Shown here: piece after piece, positions 43,818-52,140 of the stretch | Position numbering within the stretch: the stretch's first letter is position 1 | How the letters are laid out: the number at the start of each line of letters is the position of its first letter | Assembly (NCBI RefSeq): GCF_012272695.1 | Contig: NZ_CP050902.1 | Span: 2,666,001 to 2,730,000, forward strand | Source of the DNA: Nocardioides sp. JQ2195 | Lineage (GTDB): Bacteria > Actinomycetota > Actinomycetes > Propionibacteriales > Nocardioidaceae | Length of the DNA: 64,000 bases | Reading direction: 5' to 3' | Made by a program: the position numbers and the translations under genes | The notes under the pieces: generated by a model | Told to the model about the DNA's origin: nothing | The model's database searches: none | The model's input: only the letters and a program-made list of their open reading frames with translations

Positions 43818-44627
43818 TCAGGCCACGTCTGTTGCGCCGGACTCGCGCCCGATCGTCTCGTCGACCAGGTCGATGATGGTGTCCGGGTCGTCGATCATCG
43901 GCACGTGGCCGCAGCCGGCCAACGGAACATGCCGAGCCCCGGGCAGCCTCAGCTTCGCGGTGCGGGACTGGGCGTAGGGCAGCAAGCGGTCAGCGGTTCC
44001 CCAGGCGACCGTCGTCGGCACGTCCACCCGCGAGTCGAAGACATAGGTGACGCCGGCCTGGAGGGTGGGCAGGAAGGCAGAACCGCGCTTCATCGCCAGG
44101 CAGTCGCCGTACGTCGCCTCCGCCGTGGCCCTCTCGGGGTGCACGTAGAGCGGGAAGCCGATCACCCGACGGCCCGCGGACGAGGCCGAGACGGCGCGCA
44201 GGACCGCGTCCGGGGCATGGCTTCCCGCCCACATGAGGCACAGCGGAACCAGCGCGCGGAACCTGGACAACCGGCCGAAGAAGCCCGCCGGGCTCAGGGC
44301 GGTGGCGGAGGAGACGAGGTCGCGCGCAGCCAGCTCGAGCGCGATCGCGCCACCGAGCGAGTTGCCGACGACATGGGGGCGGTGGACGCCCCACTCCTCG
44401 AAGTTGGCGGCCAGGTCCCGGCAGGCGTTGTCCATGTCGTAGGGCTGGTCCTTGCGGTACGGCGCCGACTCGCCGAAGCCGGCCAGGTCGACCGCGATCA
44501 CGTCGTACTTCGCGGCGAGCCTGTCGAAGATCGGCGCCCAGGCCGCACGGCGGTGACCGATCCCGTGGATGAGCACGACGGGCTCACCACTACCGGCACG
44601 GTCGTGGACGAGGTGGGACAGGACCAT
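43818..44627 (-). CDS. alpha/beta-fold hydrolase
   Basis: A 269-residue serine hydrolase. The oxyanion strand is VVLIHGIGHRRAAW (about 17-30), the nucleophile elbow is VVGNSLGGAIAL (Ser about residue 95), the acid is in VAWGTADRLLPYA and the histidine in LAGCGHVPMIDDP. The family spans esterases, dehalogenases and C-C hydrolases; no substrate is indicated. GAGGAGAG stands before the ATG. Upstream is a 16-nt tandem repeat and an inverted repeat that may bind a regulator. Confidence 0.88.
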   Translation of the reverse strand: MVLSHLVHDRAGSGEPVVLIHGIGHRRAAWAPIFDRLAAKYDVIAVDLAGFGESAPYRKDQPYDMDNACRDLAANFEEWGVHRPHVVGNSLGGAIALELAARDLVSSATALSPAGFFGRLSRFRALVPLCLMWAGSHAPDAVLRAVSASSAGRRVIGFPLYVHPERATAEATYGDCLAMKRGSAFLPTLQAGVTYVFDSRVDVPTTVAWGTADRLLPYAQSRTAKLRLPGARHVPLAGCGHVPMIDDPDTIIDLVDETIGRESGATDVA

Positions 44628-44638
44628 CAGGCTCTCCT

Positions 44639-44684
44639 CGGGTGGGTGTGACCGCTCGGGTGGGTGTGACCGGGAGTATCACAC
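44639..44684. repeat. tandem 16-mer and inverted repeat upstream of the hydrolase gene
   Basis: CGGGTGGGTGTGACCG occurs at 44639 and again at 44657 with a 2-nt spacer. The second copy also supplies the left half of GTGTGA-N9-TCACAC (44664-44684). The elements lie 12 to 57 nt upstream of the hydrolase ATG and could be an operator. Confidence 0.5.
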
Positions 44685-44732
44685 AAAGACGTCGACGCAG
44701 GTCCGCAGCGTCCACCCCGGACCCGGAAATGC

Positions 44733-44765
44733 GAGGAAGCCCGGGCCAGCGGCCCGGGCTTCCTC
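44733..44765 (-). terminator. perfect 15-bp hairpin after tRNA-Ala
   Basis: GAGGAAGCCCGGGCC and its exact complement surround an AGC turn, 6 nt beyond the 3' end of the tRNA on the minus strand. A short CATTTCC follows in place of a strong U-tract. Confidence 0.85.
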
Positions 44766-44771
44766 GTGTTG

Positions 44772-44844
44772 TGGAGCTGAGGGGACTCGAACCCCTGACC
44801 CCCTGCATGCCATGCAGGTGCGCTACCAGCTGCGCCACAGCCCC
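44772..44844 (-). tRNA. tRNA-Ala (anticodon GGC)
   Basis: A 73-nt cloverleaf on the minus strand. The acceptor GGGGCTG pairs with CAGCTCC (G-C and one wobble), discriminator A; the D arm is GCGCAGCTGGTAGCGC; the anticodon stem CCTGC/GCAGG encloses ATGGCAT, so the anticodon is GGC (alanine, codons GCC and GCU); the T arm GGGGTTCGAGTCCCC is perfect. CCA is not encoded. The G3-U70 identity pair of tRNA-Ala should be checked in the acceptor. Confidence 0.95.
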
Positions 44845-44880
44845 ATCATTGCTGCCTTGCGGCGAACAACGTCGGGAAGT

Positions 44881-45537
44881 TTAACCAGTCCTGGGCCCAG
44901 ATGCGAAATCGGGGGTGGCAGGGGTGGCAGTGGCCGTGAGGTTCCAGGCAGCCAACCGGAATCGCCCGCCCTCGACGAGCTCGTCGAGCACCACCCAGCC
45001 ACAGTTGTCCAGGCCCTGGAACCCCGAGGCGTGGTCGGCCGGCCAGCCCAGCAACGAGATGGTGGCCACCTTCAGCGCGGCTCCGTGGGAGACCACGACC
45101 CCGGTCTCCCCCGCCGCCAGGGCTCCCACGACGTCATCCAGGCCCGCACGGAACCTCAGGGCCACCTCGGTCGAGGTCTCGCCGCCGGGGACGGCCGTGA
45201 AGTGCCCGGCGCGGAAGTCGGCGTACTCGGCCGGGAACTGCTCGGCGTACTCCGCCATGGTCAGGCCGGTGCGCTCCCCGAGGTCGAACTCCCGGAAGCG
45301 CGCGTCCAGCTGCGGCTCGAGACCGCACTCCTTGCCGACGTACGTCGCCGTCTGGCGGGCGCGGGCCAGGTCCGAGGACCACAGCATGCTCGGGGCGTAC
45401 GCCGCGATGACCGGCCCCACTGCCGCGGCCTGGTCGTGCCCGAGGTCGTTGATCTCGACATCGGCATGCCCCTGGCCACGCCCGATCGCGTTCCAGTCGG
45501 TCTGCCCGTGCCGGAGCAGGACCAGGCGCCGACTCAC
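44881..45537 (-). CDS. histidine phosphatase family protein (phosphoglycerate mutase-like)
   Basis: A 218-residue protein. The phosphohistidine motif is LLRHGQTDWN (about 7-16), WSSDLARARQTA follows, the acid/base Glu lies in FREFDLGERTG, and the second His is in VVVSHGAALKV. It could act on sugar or nucleotide phosphates; the cofactor-dependent mutase role is unlikely from length. It is coupled to rsfS (overlap ATGA at 45534) and so part of the nadD-rsfS-phosphatase run common in actinobacteria. Confidence 0.92.
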   Translation of the reverse strand: MSRRLVLLRHGQTDWNAIGRGQGHADVEINDLGHDQAAAVGPVIAAYAPSMLWSSDLARARQTATYVGKECGLEPQLDARFREFDLGERTGLTMAEYAEQFPAEYADFRAGHFTAVPGGETSTEVALRFRAGLDDVVGALAAGETGVVVSHGAALKVATISLLGWPADHASGFQGLDNCGWVVLDELVEGGRFRLAAWNLTATATPATPDFASGPRTG

Positions 45538-45911
45538 GGCTCGTGCGAGACGACGTCGTCCGGGAGCCCGATCTCGGGGCAGTCGCGCCAGAGTCGCTCG
45601 AGGGCGTAGAACTCACGTTCCTCCTCGTGCTGCACGTGCACCACGATCTCGCCGTAGTCGATCAGCACCCAACGACCGTCACGGTGGCCCTCACGGCGGA
45701 TCGGCTTGGCGTCGATCGCGCGCAGCTTGTCCTCGATCTCGTCGACGATCGACTTGACCTGGCGGTCGTTGGGAGCCGAGGCGAGGAGGAAGGCGTCGGT
45801 GATGGCCAGCTGCTCGGAGACGTCGAACGCGATGATGCGCTGGGCCAGCTTGTCGGAGGCGGCACGGGCCGCCGCGTGGACGAGCTCAACTGCGTGCTCG
45901 GTGGCGGTCAA
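45534..45911 (-). CDS. rsfS: ribosomal silencing factor RsfS
   Basis: A 125-residue RsfS/Iojap-family protein that binds uL14 on the 50S subunit and blocks subunit joining during starvation. Conserved parts are [27 protein letters not shown] and the C-terminal [30 protein letters not shown]. The start is a TTG that overlaps the nadD stop as TTGA; the longer open frame lies inside nadD. The order nadD-rsfS-phosphatase is typical. Confidence 0.93.
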   Translation of the reverse strand: MTATEHAVELVHAAARAASDKLAQRIIAFDVSEQLAITDAFLLASAPNDRQVKSIVDEIEDKLRAIDAKPIRREGHRDGRWVLIDYGEIVVHVQHEEEREFYALERLWRDCPEIGLPDDVVSHEP

Positions 45912-46519
45912 GAAGCTGCTCCAGACGGATAGAGGTTGTGCTTGGCGATGTATTGCACCACACCGTCGGGGACGAGGTACCAGACCGGCTCGCCTCGTTC
46001 CTTGCGGTTGCGGCAGTCGGTCGACGAGATCGCCAGCGCGGGGATCTCGACCAGGGTGACCCGGTCCTCGGGGATCCCCTCGAGGCTCTTCATCTCCATC
46101 TCGTAGCCCGGACGGGTGCACCCCACGAACCGGGCCAGCGAGAACAGCTCGTCGACGTCGCGCCAGGTGAAGATGTTGGCCAACGCGTCGGCGCCGGTGA
46201 TGAAGTAGAGGTCGGCGTCAGGCATCAACGCGCCGAGCTCGCGCAGCGTGTCGATGGTGTACGTCGGCCCGTCACGGTCGATGTCGACCCGGGACACGGT
46301 GAACAACGGGTTGGCCGCCGTGGCGATCACCGTCATGAGGTAGCGGTGCTCGGCCGGCGAGACCTGCCGGTCGGACTTCTGCCACGGATCACCCGTCGGC
46401 ACGAAGATGACCTCGTCGAGGTCGAACCACGCCTGCACCTCGCTTGCTGCGACGAGGTGTCCGTGGTGGATCGGGTCGAAGGTGCCACCCATGACCCCCA
46501 CGCGACGGCGCTCTCCCAT
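45908..46519 (-). CDS. nadD: nicotinate-nucleotide adenylyltransferase
   Basis: A 203-residue enzyme making deamido-NAD from nicotinate mononucleotide and ATP. The nucleotidyltransferase loop is [17 protein letters not shown] (about 9-25), with [10 protein letters not shown] and the C-terminal ISSTDCRNR. Its start lies 2 nt after the stop of a 49-residue membrane protein gene. It heads the coupled rsfS-phosphatase genes. Confidence 0.95.
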   Translation of the reverse strand: MGERRRVGVMGGTFDPIHHGHLVAASEVQAWFDLDEVIFVPTGDPWQKSDRQVSPAEHRYLMTVIATAANPLFTVSRVDIDRDGPTYTIDTLRELGALMPDADLYFITGADALANIFTWRDVDELFSLARFVGCTRPGYEMEMKSLEGIPEDRVTLVEIPALAISSTDCRNRKERGEPVWYLVPDGVVQYIAKHNLYPSGAAS

Positions 46520-46521
46520 GG

Positions 46522-46671
46522 TCAGCTGTGCTCGCGCCCGCCACCGATGGCCATCACGATGAGCAGTGACACCAGCAGGATCGCCAGGGTGATCACCCCG
46601 ACCACGTAGGGATTGACGGCAGGCTCGCTGGAGGTCTCGGAGGCGGCGAGGATCAAAGAGGTCAACGACAT
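46522..46671 (-). CDS. 49-aa single-pass membrane protein
   Basis: ATG 46671 to TGA 46522, reading [20 protein letters not shown] at the start, then one transmembrane helix ([20 protein letters not shown]) and a short tail GGGREHS. Its stop is 2 nt from the nadD start, so they are one transcript, and TAGGAT lies 7 nt before its ATG. Small hydrophobic ORFs in this position occur in other actinobacteria as I recall. The function is unknown. Confidence 0.75.
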   Translation of the reverse strand: MSLTSLILAASETSSEPAVNPYVVGVITLAILLVSLLIVMAIGGGREHS

Positions 46672-46678
46672 GGGCGCG

Positions 46679-46684
46679 ATCCTA
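46679..46684 (-). promoter_or_regulatory. leaderless -10 box for the small membrane protein-nadD operon
   Basis: TAGGAT, 7 nt, ATG at 46671 on the minus strand. Confidence 0.5.
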
Positions 46685-46693
46685 TCGTGAGGC

Positions 46694-47152
46694 TCAGTGG
46701 AACAAGTGCGTCAGCCCCGCCAGGATCGCCCACGACTGCAGGGTGCGGCCGACGAAGATCGTCGCGACGTACATCGACATGCGGAAGCGGAGCGCACCGG
46801 CGATGGCACCCATCACCAGCAGGGGCGGGAATCCGACCAACGAGGAGGAGAACATGAAGGCCGCCGCCAACCGCGGCCGCTCCTCGATGCGGTTCTGCCA
46901 CTTCGCGAAGCTGCGCTTCCACTTCTCGGACTCCATGCGGCGCTTCATCCACGGGAGCTCCATCGACTTCGCGGTGCCGTGGTACCAGAGGACCTTGCCG
47001 AGCGCCTGGCCCGCGCCGGCCGCGATCGCCACCGGCAACGCGGCGGACCTCGGGATCTGGGTGGCCAACGCCACGAGGTAGACCTCGACGTTGAAGACCG
47101 GCACGACCGCGGAGAGGATGCTGAATCCGAGCGTGCCGAAGAACGCCTTCAC
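46694..47152 (-). CDS. VTT/DedA-like small membrane protein
   Basis: A 152-residue protein with about four hydrophobic segments. The N-terminal reentrant-type motif SAVVPVFNVEVYLVALA and GAGQALGKVLWYHG resemble the VTT (DedA/YqaA) family of lipid scramblase-like membrane proteins, at the short end for that family. A basic middle part (MKRRMESEKWKRSFAKW) probably faces the cytoplasm. It ends 9 nt before the promoter box of the next gene. No specific substrate is indicated. Confidence 0.75.
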   Translation of the reverse strand: MKAFFGTLGFSILSAVVPVFNVEVYLVALATQIPRSAALPVAIAAGAGQALGKVLWYHGTAKSMELPWMKRRMESEKWKRSFAKWQNRIEERPRLAAAFMFSSSLVGFPPLLVMGAIAGALRFRMSMYVATIFVGRTLQSWAILAGLTHLFH

Positions 47153-47195
47153 TCCCCCGACCCCCCAAGCATGGTGCTGACGCTACAGGGGGTGG

Positions 47196-48446
47196 TCAGC
47201 GGATGTGACCGTCCCCTGTCACGACGTACTTCGTGCTGGTCATCTCCGGCAGCCCCATCGGGCCGCGCGCGTGCAGCTTCTGGGTGCTGATCCCGATCTC
47301 CGCCCCGAAGCCGAACTCGCCACCGTCGGTGAAGCGCGTGGAGGCGTTGACCAGCACGGCGGCCGAGTCGACGGCCGCCACGAAGCGGCGGGCGGCCTGC
47401 TGGTCCTCGGTGACGATCGCGTCGGTGTGCTGGCTGCTGTTGGCGCGGATGTGCCGGATCGCCGCTTCGATGTCGGGGACGACGGCCGCCGCGATGTCGA
47501 GGCTGAGGTACTCGTCGGCGTAGTCCTCCGCGGAGGCCTGCTCCACCCCGTCGTACTCGCAGAAGCGTTCGTCACCGTGCAGCGTGACACCCTTGTCCTG
47601 GAGGGCGTCGATGATCGTGGGCAGGAACTCGTCGGCGATGTCCTCGTGCACCAGCAGGGACTCCGCTGCGTTGCAGACACTGGTGCGGTGGGTCTTGGAG
47701 TTAATCACGATCGCCACCGCCTTCTCCAGGTCGGCCGCCCTGTCGACGTAGACGTGGCAGTTGCCGACGCCGGTCTCGATCACCGGCACGGTCGACTCCT
47801 CGACCACGCTGCGGATCAGCCCAGCCCCGCCTCGCGGGATGAGTACGTCGACCAGTCCGCGGGCCCGCATCAGCGCCTTGGCACCCTCGTGGCCCTCGCC
47901 CGGCACGAGCTGGAGCACGTCGGGGCCGACGCCCTGCTGCTCGATCGCCGTCCGCAGGACCTCGACGATGCGTGCGTTCGACGAGAGCGCACTGCTGGAG
48001 CCCTTGAGCAAGGACGCGTTGCCGGACTTGAGGCAGATGCCGGCGGCATCCGCGGTCACGTTGGGCCGTGCCTCGTAGATGATGCCGACGACACCGAACG
48101 GGACCCGCACCTGGCGCAGCTCCAAGCCGTTGGCGAGCACCCCACCGCGCAGCACCTCGCCCACGGGGTCGGGCAGGGCGGCAACCTGTCGCAGTCCGTC
48201 AGCCATCGCGGTGATCCGCTCCGCATCGAGACGCAGTCGGTCGATGATGTTGGCGGGTGTGCCCGAGGCTTCTGCCCGGTCCACGTCCTCGGCGTTGGCA
48301 GCGAGGATCGACTCCTGCTCCGCCTCGAGGGCGGCCGCCATGGCCAGCAGGACGGAGTCCTTGGTGGCCCGGGTCGCGACCGCGAGGTCGTGGCTGGCCT
48401 CCCTGGCCCTCAGCGCTGCGTCGCGGACGTCCTGCTCGATGCTCAT
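47196..48446 (-). CDS. proA: gamma-glutamyl phosphate reductase
   Basis: A 416-residue enzyme of proline synthesis that reduces gamma-glutamyl phosphate to the semialdehyde. The fold is that of aldehyde dehydrogenases: [34 protein letters not shown], and the catalytic Cys in [44 protein letters not shown] closes the domain. The ATG at 48446 has TAGGCT 6 nt upstream. The partner kinase gene proB is not adjacent. Confidence 0.96.
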   Translation of the reverse strand: MSIEQDVRDAALRAREASHDLAVATRATKDSVLLAMAAALEAEQESILAANAEDVDRAEASGTPANIIDRLRLDAERITAMADGLRQVAALPDPVGEVLRGGVLANGLELRQVRVPFGVVGIIYEARPNVTADAAGICLKSGNASLLKGSSSALSSNARIVEVLRTAIEQQGVGPDVLQLVPGEGHEGAKALMRARGLVDVLIPRGGAGLIRSVVEESTVPVIETGVGNCHVYVDRAADLEKAVAIVINSKTHRTSVCNAAESLLVHEDIADEFLPTIIDALQDKGVTLHGDERFCEYDGVEQASAEDYADEYLSLDIAAAVVPDIEAAIRHIRANSSQHTDAIVTEDQQAARRFVAAVDSAAVLVNASTRFTDGGEFGFGAEIGISTQKLHARGPMGLPEMTSTKYVVTGDGHIR

Positions 48447-48452
48447 CCCTCA

Positions 48453-48458
48453 AGCCTA
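48453..48458 (-). promoter_or_regulatory. leaderless -10 box for proA
   Basis: TAGGCT, then TGAGGG (6 nt), then ATG at 48446 on the minus strand. The spacer could also act as a weak ribosome site. Confidence 0.5.
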
Positions 48459-48536
48459 GTCGCGCGGGCAGGGGGCGGCGGCCCTGTCTCAGTCACCGCC
48501 AACCGCGCCGACCCGCCGCCAGACGTGTCGGAAATG

Positions 48537-48590
48537 CGCCGAGTCGGCACGTGTTGACCACAGGGGGCGTCAACTCGTGCCGACTCGGCG
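48537..48590 (-). terminator. 22-bp hairpin after etfA
   Basis: Arms 48537-48558 and 48569-48590 pair over 22 bp with one mismatch around a 10-nt loop, 9 nt beyond the etfA stop on the minus strand. There is no U-tract. Confidence 0.8.
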
Positions 48591-48599
48591 AGGGTCCGA

Positions 48600-49550
48600 T
48601 CACTTGCGCTTGTTGATCTCCTCGGTCAGCGCTGGGAGGACCGTGTGCAGGTCACCCACGACACCGAAGTCGACCAGCTCGAAGATCGGGGCCTCTTCAT
48701 CCTTGTTGACGGCCACGATGGTCTTCGAGGTCTGCATGCCGGCCCGGTGCTGGATGGCACCGGAGATGCCGTTCGCCACGTAGAGCTGCGGCGAGACGGT
48801 CTTGCCGGTCTGGCCCACCTGGAAGGTGTGCGGCTTCCAGCCGGAGTCGACGGCGGCACGCGACGCGCCGACCGCGGCACCGAGCGCGTCAGCGAGGTTC
48901 TCGACCGGCTCGAAGTTGCCGCCGGTGCCACGACCGCCGGAGACCACGATGGCGGCCTCGGTGAGCTCGGGGCGACCGGTGGACTGACGCGGCTGCGAGG
49001 CCACGATCTGGGCGGACTTGGCGGCGTCGGAGATCGTCGCTGCGAACTGCTCGACGGCGCCGGCACCGGCCACCTCCTCCGGAGCGGCGGAGTTGGGCTT
49101 GACCGTGATGATCGGCGTGCCCTTGCTGACCTTGGCCTGGACCGTGAAGGAACCGGCGAAGACCGACTGCGTGGTGACGCCGCCGTCGGTGACGTCCACG
49201 GCGTCGGTGATGACACCGGACTCGATCTTGATGGCCAGGCGACCGGCGATCTCCTTGCCCTCGGCGGAGGACGGGATCAGGATCGCGCCGATGCTGTCAG
49301 CACCAGCCTTCTCGACGACTTGAGCCAGCACCTCGGCCTTGGGGGCCACCAGGTAGCCCTTGATCTCGGCGTCGTCGACGGCGTAGATCTTCTCGGCACC
49401 GAACTTCTTCAGGGCGTCGACGGGGGCCTCCCCGGAGCCGATGAAGACGGCCGACGGCTCGCCGAGGCGACGAGCGATCGTCAGGAGCTCGTTGGTGGTC
49501 TTGCGGACGTTGCCGTCGACGTGGTCGACGAGTACCAGGATTTCAGACAT
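48600..49550 (-). CDS. etfA: electron transfer flavoprotein alpha subunit
   Basis: A 316-residue subunit of the FAD-containing heterodimer that carries electrons from acyl-CoA dehydrogenases to ETF-quinone oxidoreductase. The N-terminus is [19 protein letters not shown]; the C-terminal FAD-binding domain has [40 protein letters not shown] and [21 protein letters not shown], the family signature. ATG 49550 lies 11 nt after the etfB stop. The pair ends at the 48537-48590 hairpin. Confidence 0.96.
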   Translation of the reverse strand: MSEILVLVDHVDGNVRKTTNELLTIARRLGEPSAVFIGSGEAPVDALKKFGAEKIYAVDDAEIKGYLVAPKAEVLAQVVEKAGADSIGAILIPSSAEGKEIAGRLAIKIESGVITDAVDVTDGGVTTQSVFAGSFTVQAKVSKGTPIITVKPNSAAPEEVAGAGAVEQFAATISDAAKSAQIVASQPRQSTGRPELTEAAIVVSGGRGTGGNFEPVENLADALGAAVGASRAAVDSGWKPHTFQVGQTGKTVSPQLYVANGISGAIQHRAGMQTSKTIVAVNKDEEAPIFELVDFGVVGDLHTVLPALTEEINKRK

Positions 49551-49561
49551 GTTCAGGCTCC

Positions 49562-50362
49562 TCAGATGAACTTCTTGGAGGCAAGGAACTCGGCCAGCGC
49601 CGTGGCGCCCGAGCCGTCCTCGTCGGTCACGATCTCGCCGGCGGTGCGCGGCGGGCGGGCCGTGGTCTCCTCGACCGCGGTCCACGCGGCGTCGAGGCCG
49701 ACCTGGCCGGCGTCGACGCCGAGGTCGCTGAGCGAGTAGGTCTCCATCGGCTTCTTCTTGGCCGCCATGATGCCCTTGAAGGACGGGTAGCGGGCCTCAC
49801 CGGTCTGGTCGGTCACCGAGAGCAGCACCGGCAGGGTGGCTCCGATGACTTCGGTGGCGGCGTCACCGTCACGCTTGGCGCGGATCTGGTCACCCTGGGT
49901 CTCCACCACGGAGGCGAAGGTCACCTGCGGCAGGCCGAGGCGCTCGGCGAGCATCGCGGGCACCAGGCTGGTGCCGGCGTCGGTCGAGGCCATGCCGGTG
50001 ACCACGAGGTCGGCCGAACCATTGTCCTGGCCGATCTTCTCGATGGCCTTGGAGAGCACCAGGGAGGTGGCCACGGCGTCGGAACCGGCGATCGCGTCGT
50101 CGGTGACCAGGACACCCTGGTCGGCGCCCATCTGCAGCGCCTTGCGCACGGCGTCGACGGCCTGCTCGGGGCCGATCGAGAGCGCGGTCACGGTGACATC
50201 GCCCTCGGCCTTCTCCTTGATCTGGAGGGCCTGCTCGACGGCGTACTCGTCGAGCTCCGACAGAAGACCGTCGACGCCAACGCGGTCAACGGTGTTGTCC
50301 GACTCGAACCGCCGGTCGGCGGTGGCGTCGGGGACATGCTTCACGAGGACAACAATGTTCAT
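49562..50362 (-). CDS. etfB: electron transfer flavoprotein beta subunit
   Basis: A 266-residue partner of etfA, binding the structural AMP. MNIVVLVKHVPDATADRRFE is at the start, VDGLLSELDEYAVEQALQIKE follows, and VVTGMASTDAGTSLVPAMLAERLGLP is the conserved signature region. GGAGGGG lies about 25 nt before the ATG, so translation signals are weak. Acyl-CoA synthetase (24034) and enoyl-CoA hydratase (52141) in the same window fit fatty acid oxidation. Confidence 0.95.
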   Translation of the reverse strand: MNIVVLVKHVPDATADRRFESDNTVDRVGVDGLLSELDEYAVEQALQIKEKAEGDVTVTALSIGPEQAVDAVRKALQMGADQGVLVTDDAIAGSDAVATSLVLSKAIEKIGQDNGSADLVVTGMASTDAGTSLVPAMLAERLGLPQVTFASVVETQGDQIRAKRDGDAATEVIGATLPVLLSVTDQTGEARYPSFKGIMAAKKKPMETYSLSDLGVDAGQVGLDAAWTAVEETTARPPRTAGEIVTDEDGSGATALAEFLASKKFI

Positions 50363-50556
50363 GGTGGTGTGGCCGGTTCGGCCCCTCCTGTGCAGTCGGT
50401 TGCGGCGCGGCCGCTGCGCGCGACCGGCTCCATCCCCCAGGCCGTGACCTGAGGATTTGTTCGTGAGGTTACTAGTTGGTCGCCCACCCGCGGAACAGTG
50501 TCCATGGTGGGTTCAGTCACAGCGTCGGAGCTCCGAGCGCCGCCCCTGACGCGAAA

Positions 50557-50590
50557 GGGCCCGCCCCGCGCACTCGCGCGGGACGGGCCC
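50557..50590 (-). terminator. hairpin terminator after the secreted Ig-like protein gene
   Basis: Arms 50557-50570 and 50577-50590 pair over 14 bp with one mismatch around CACTCG, 20 nt beyond the stop codon on the minus strand. It is followed by TTTCGCG, a very short T stretch. Confidence 0.8.
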
Positions 50591-50610
50591 GGAATCCACC
50601 CAGGAGCGGG

Positions 50611-51477
50611 TCAGACCTTCTTCTTCACCTTGTCCGTGGAGGCCTTCAGGTTCTTGTTGCCCGAGTACGTCGCCTTGATGACGTACTTGCCCTTCTTGAC
50701 GCGCTTGACGGTGGCCTTGGCCACGCCCCGCTTGTTGACCTTGGCCTTGACGGTCTTGAACTTCTTCCCGTTCTTGGTGACCGCGAGCTTCACGGTGCCG
50801 GTCGCCTTCACGGGCGCCTTGACCTTGGCCGTGAGCTTGAACTGCTTCTTGGACTTGACGTACTTCACCGAGGCGCTGGTCCTGGTGCCGGCCTTCGCGA
50901 CCGCGATGGTGTCGACCGTTGCGTCCTGGCCCTCGTCGAGGGTGCAGGGCACGTCAGCCGTGAGCGCCTCGCTGCCGTCCGCCTTCTTGAAGACCAGGTG
51001 CGAGGTGAAGTCGGACGAGGCGAGGACGAGCTGGCCCGCCTTCGTCGCCGTCACCGGCGCACCCACACCGGTCGCCACGACGGCCAGGGGGCCCGCCGGG
51101 ATCTCGGTGAGCGGCACGGCCAGGTCGACGGCCTCCGTCCGGTCGCCGACGAGAGTCGTGACGACAGCAGTCCCCTCCACGGTGGTGGCACCGAGCACAC
51201 CGGAGATCAGGCCGGCGACGTCCTCGGGGATCGTCACCGTGGACGCCACGGCAGGGGTGAACGACTGGCCCACGACGGTCTTGGCCGGCGCGTCGGTGTC
51301 GGCCACCACCGTGAAGGTCTTGTCGCCGAGGATCGGCACCGTGCAGGTGTAGCTCAGCGAGGCACTCTCGGCCTGGGCGGGGCTGGTGGTGGCGATGGAC
51401 AGGCCGGCCGAGGCGAGCGCCAGAGCACCCACCGCCGCGACCTTGCGCAGACCAGTTCCGAGCATAGCAATAGACAT
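50611..51477 (-). CDS. secreted protein with DUF6801-like and Ig-like domains
   Basis: A 288-residue protein. A Sec signal (about 1-36) ends at SPAQA-ES. The first domain (38-185) begins ASLSYTCTVPILGDKTFTVVADTD and resembles the DUF6801 region of actinobacterial secreted proteins (assignment from memory). The last 95 residues form a lysine-rich bacterial Ig-like domain (SASVKYVKSKKQFKLTAKVKA, GKYVIKATYSGNKNLKAS), an unusually basic surface module. GGAGGG is 9 nt before the ATG. It is a single-gene unit with its own terminator. A cell-wall or matrix role is plausible but unproven. Confidence 0.72.
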   Translation of the reverse strand: MSIAMLGTGLRKVAAVGALALASAGLSIATTSPAQAESASLSYTCTVPILGDKTFTVVADTDAPAKTVVGQSFTPAVASTVTIPEDVAGLISGVLGATTVEGTAVVTTLVGDRTEAVDLAVPLTEIPAGPLAVVATGVGAPVTATKAGQLVLASSDFTSHLVFKKADGSEALTADVPCTLDEGQDATVDTIAVAKAGTRTSASVKYVKSKKQFKLTAKVKAPVKATGTVKLAVTKNGKKFKTVKAKVNKRGVAKATVKRVKKGKYVIKATYSGNKNLKASTDKVKKKV

Positions 51478-51581
51478 GTGTATATCCCTCCACAGCTTTC
51501 GCTGTCAGCGCGTGCCGTCACTCCCCTCCGAAGTGATGATCGACACGCACCGGACACACTAGAACAAGTTGCTGCATGAAA

Positions 51582-51627
51582 GTGACCGCCCAGTAGCGTG
51601 ACATGCATCACACCAGTGGGCGGTCAC
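51582..51627 (-). terminator. hairpin after the small membrane protein gene at 51640
   Basis: GTGACCGCCCA (51582-51592) and its exact complement (51617-51627) enclose 24 nt, 12 nt beyond the stop codon on the minus strand. No U-tract; the long loop makes it a weaker call. Confidence 0.6.
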
Positions 51628-51639
51628 CGCACGGTTGCC

Positions 51640-52026
51640 TCAGGGGCGGATGACCTTGTCGAGCACCTTGCCGATGATCAGCCAGGCGACCGCGCCCAGG
51701 CCCCAGTTGAACAGGGCGTTCTTGATCTCGCCGTTGTCGCCGCCGAACTGCTTGATGCCGTTGTCGATGCTGAAGATGCCCAGGTCGACACGACCGGCCC
51801 ACTCGCGCACGAACTCGACGAGACCGTTGTCGGTGTTGGCCTCCAACGCGTAGCTCAGCGCGCCCAGGGCCAGCACGAGTGCGAACAGGACGCACACGAT
51901 CCACACCACCTGGGCGACGCGGGTCCGCACCGAGGCGACGCTGATCTCGATCGGCGCCCGACGGGAGCCGTCACTGTCAGCCTTGGTCCCGGACTTGCCC
52001 TTGGTCTTGTCTTCCTTGTCGGCCAC
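51640..52026 (-). CDS. small membrane protein with two transmembrane segments
   Basis: A 128-residue protein. A charged Lys/Asp-rich N-terminus (1-30) is followed by a transmembrane helix (VWIVCVLFALVLALGALSYAL, about 42-62), an external acidic segment (EFVREWAGRVDLGIFSIDNG), and a second hydrophobic stretch (FNWGLGAVAWLIIGKVLDKVI). It resembles small actinobacterial membrane proteins of unknown function. No conserved catalytic residues are visible. Confidence 0.65.
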   Translation of the reverse strand: MADKEDKTKGKSGTKADSDGSRRAPIEISVASVRTRVAQVVWIVCVLFALVLALGALSYALEANTDNGLVEFVREWAGRVDLGIFSIDNGIKQFGGDNGEIKNALFNWGLGAVAWLIIGKVLDKVIRP

Positions 52027-52140
52027 AGCCGTCCTTCCACTCGTCGCACACCGGTCACGGCACGATATACGGACAACGCACCGGTCGCCGGTGAGTCACG
52101 CTGCGGGTCCTCGACGTGCAGCCAGCACGTGCGAGCCGGG

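Noticed and set aside
44664-44684. CRP/FNR-type binding site upstream of the hydrolase gene
   Set aside because: The half-sites TGTGA/TCACA are separated by 9 nt rather than the 6 nt required for CRP-family symmetry.
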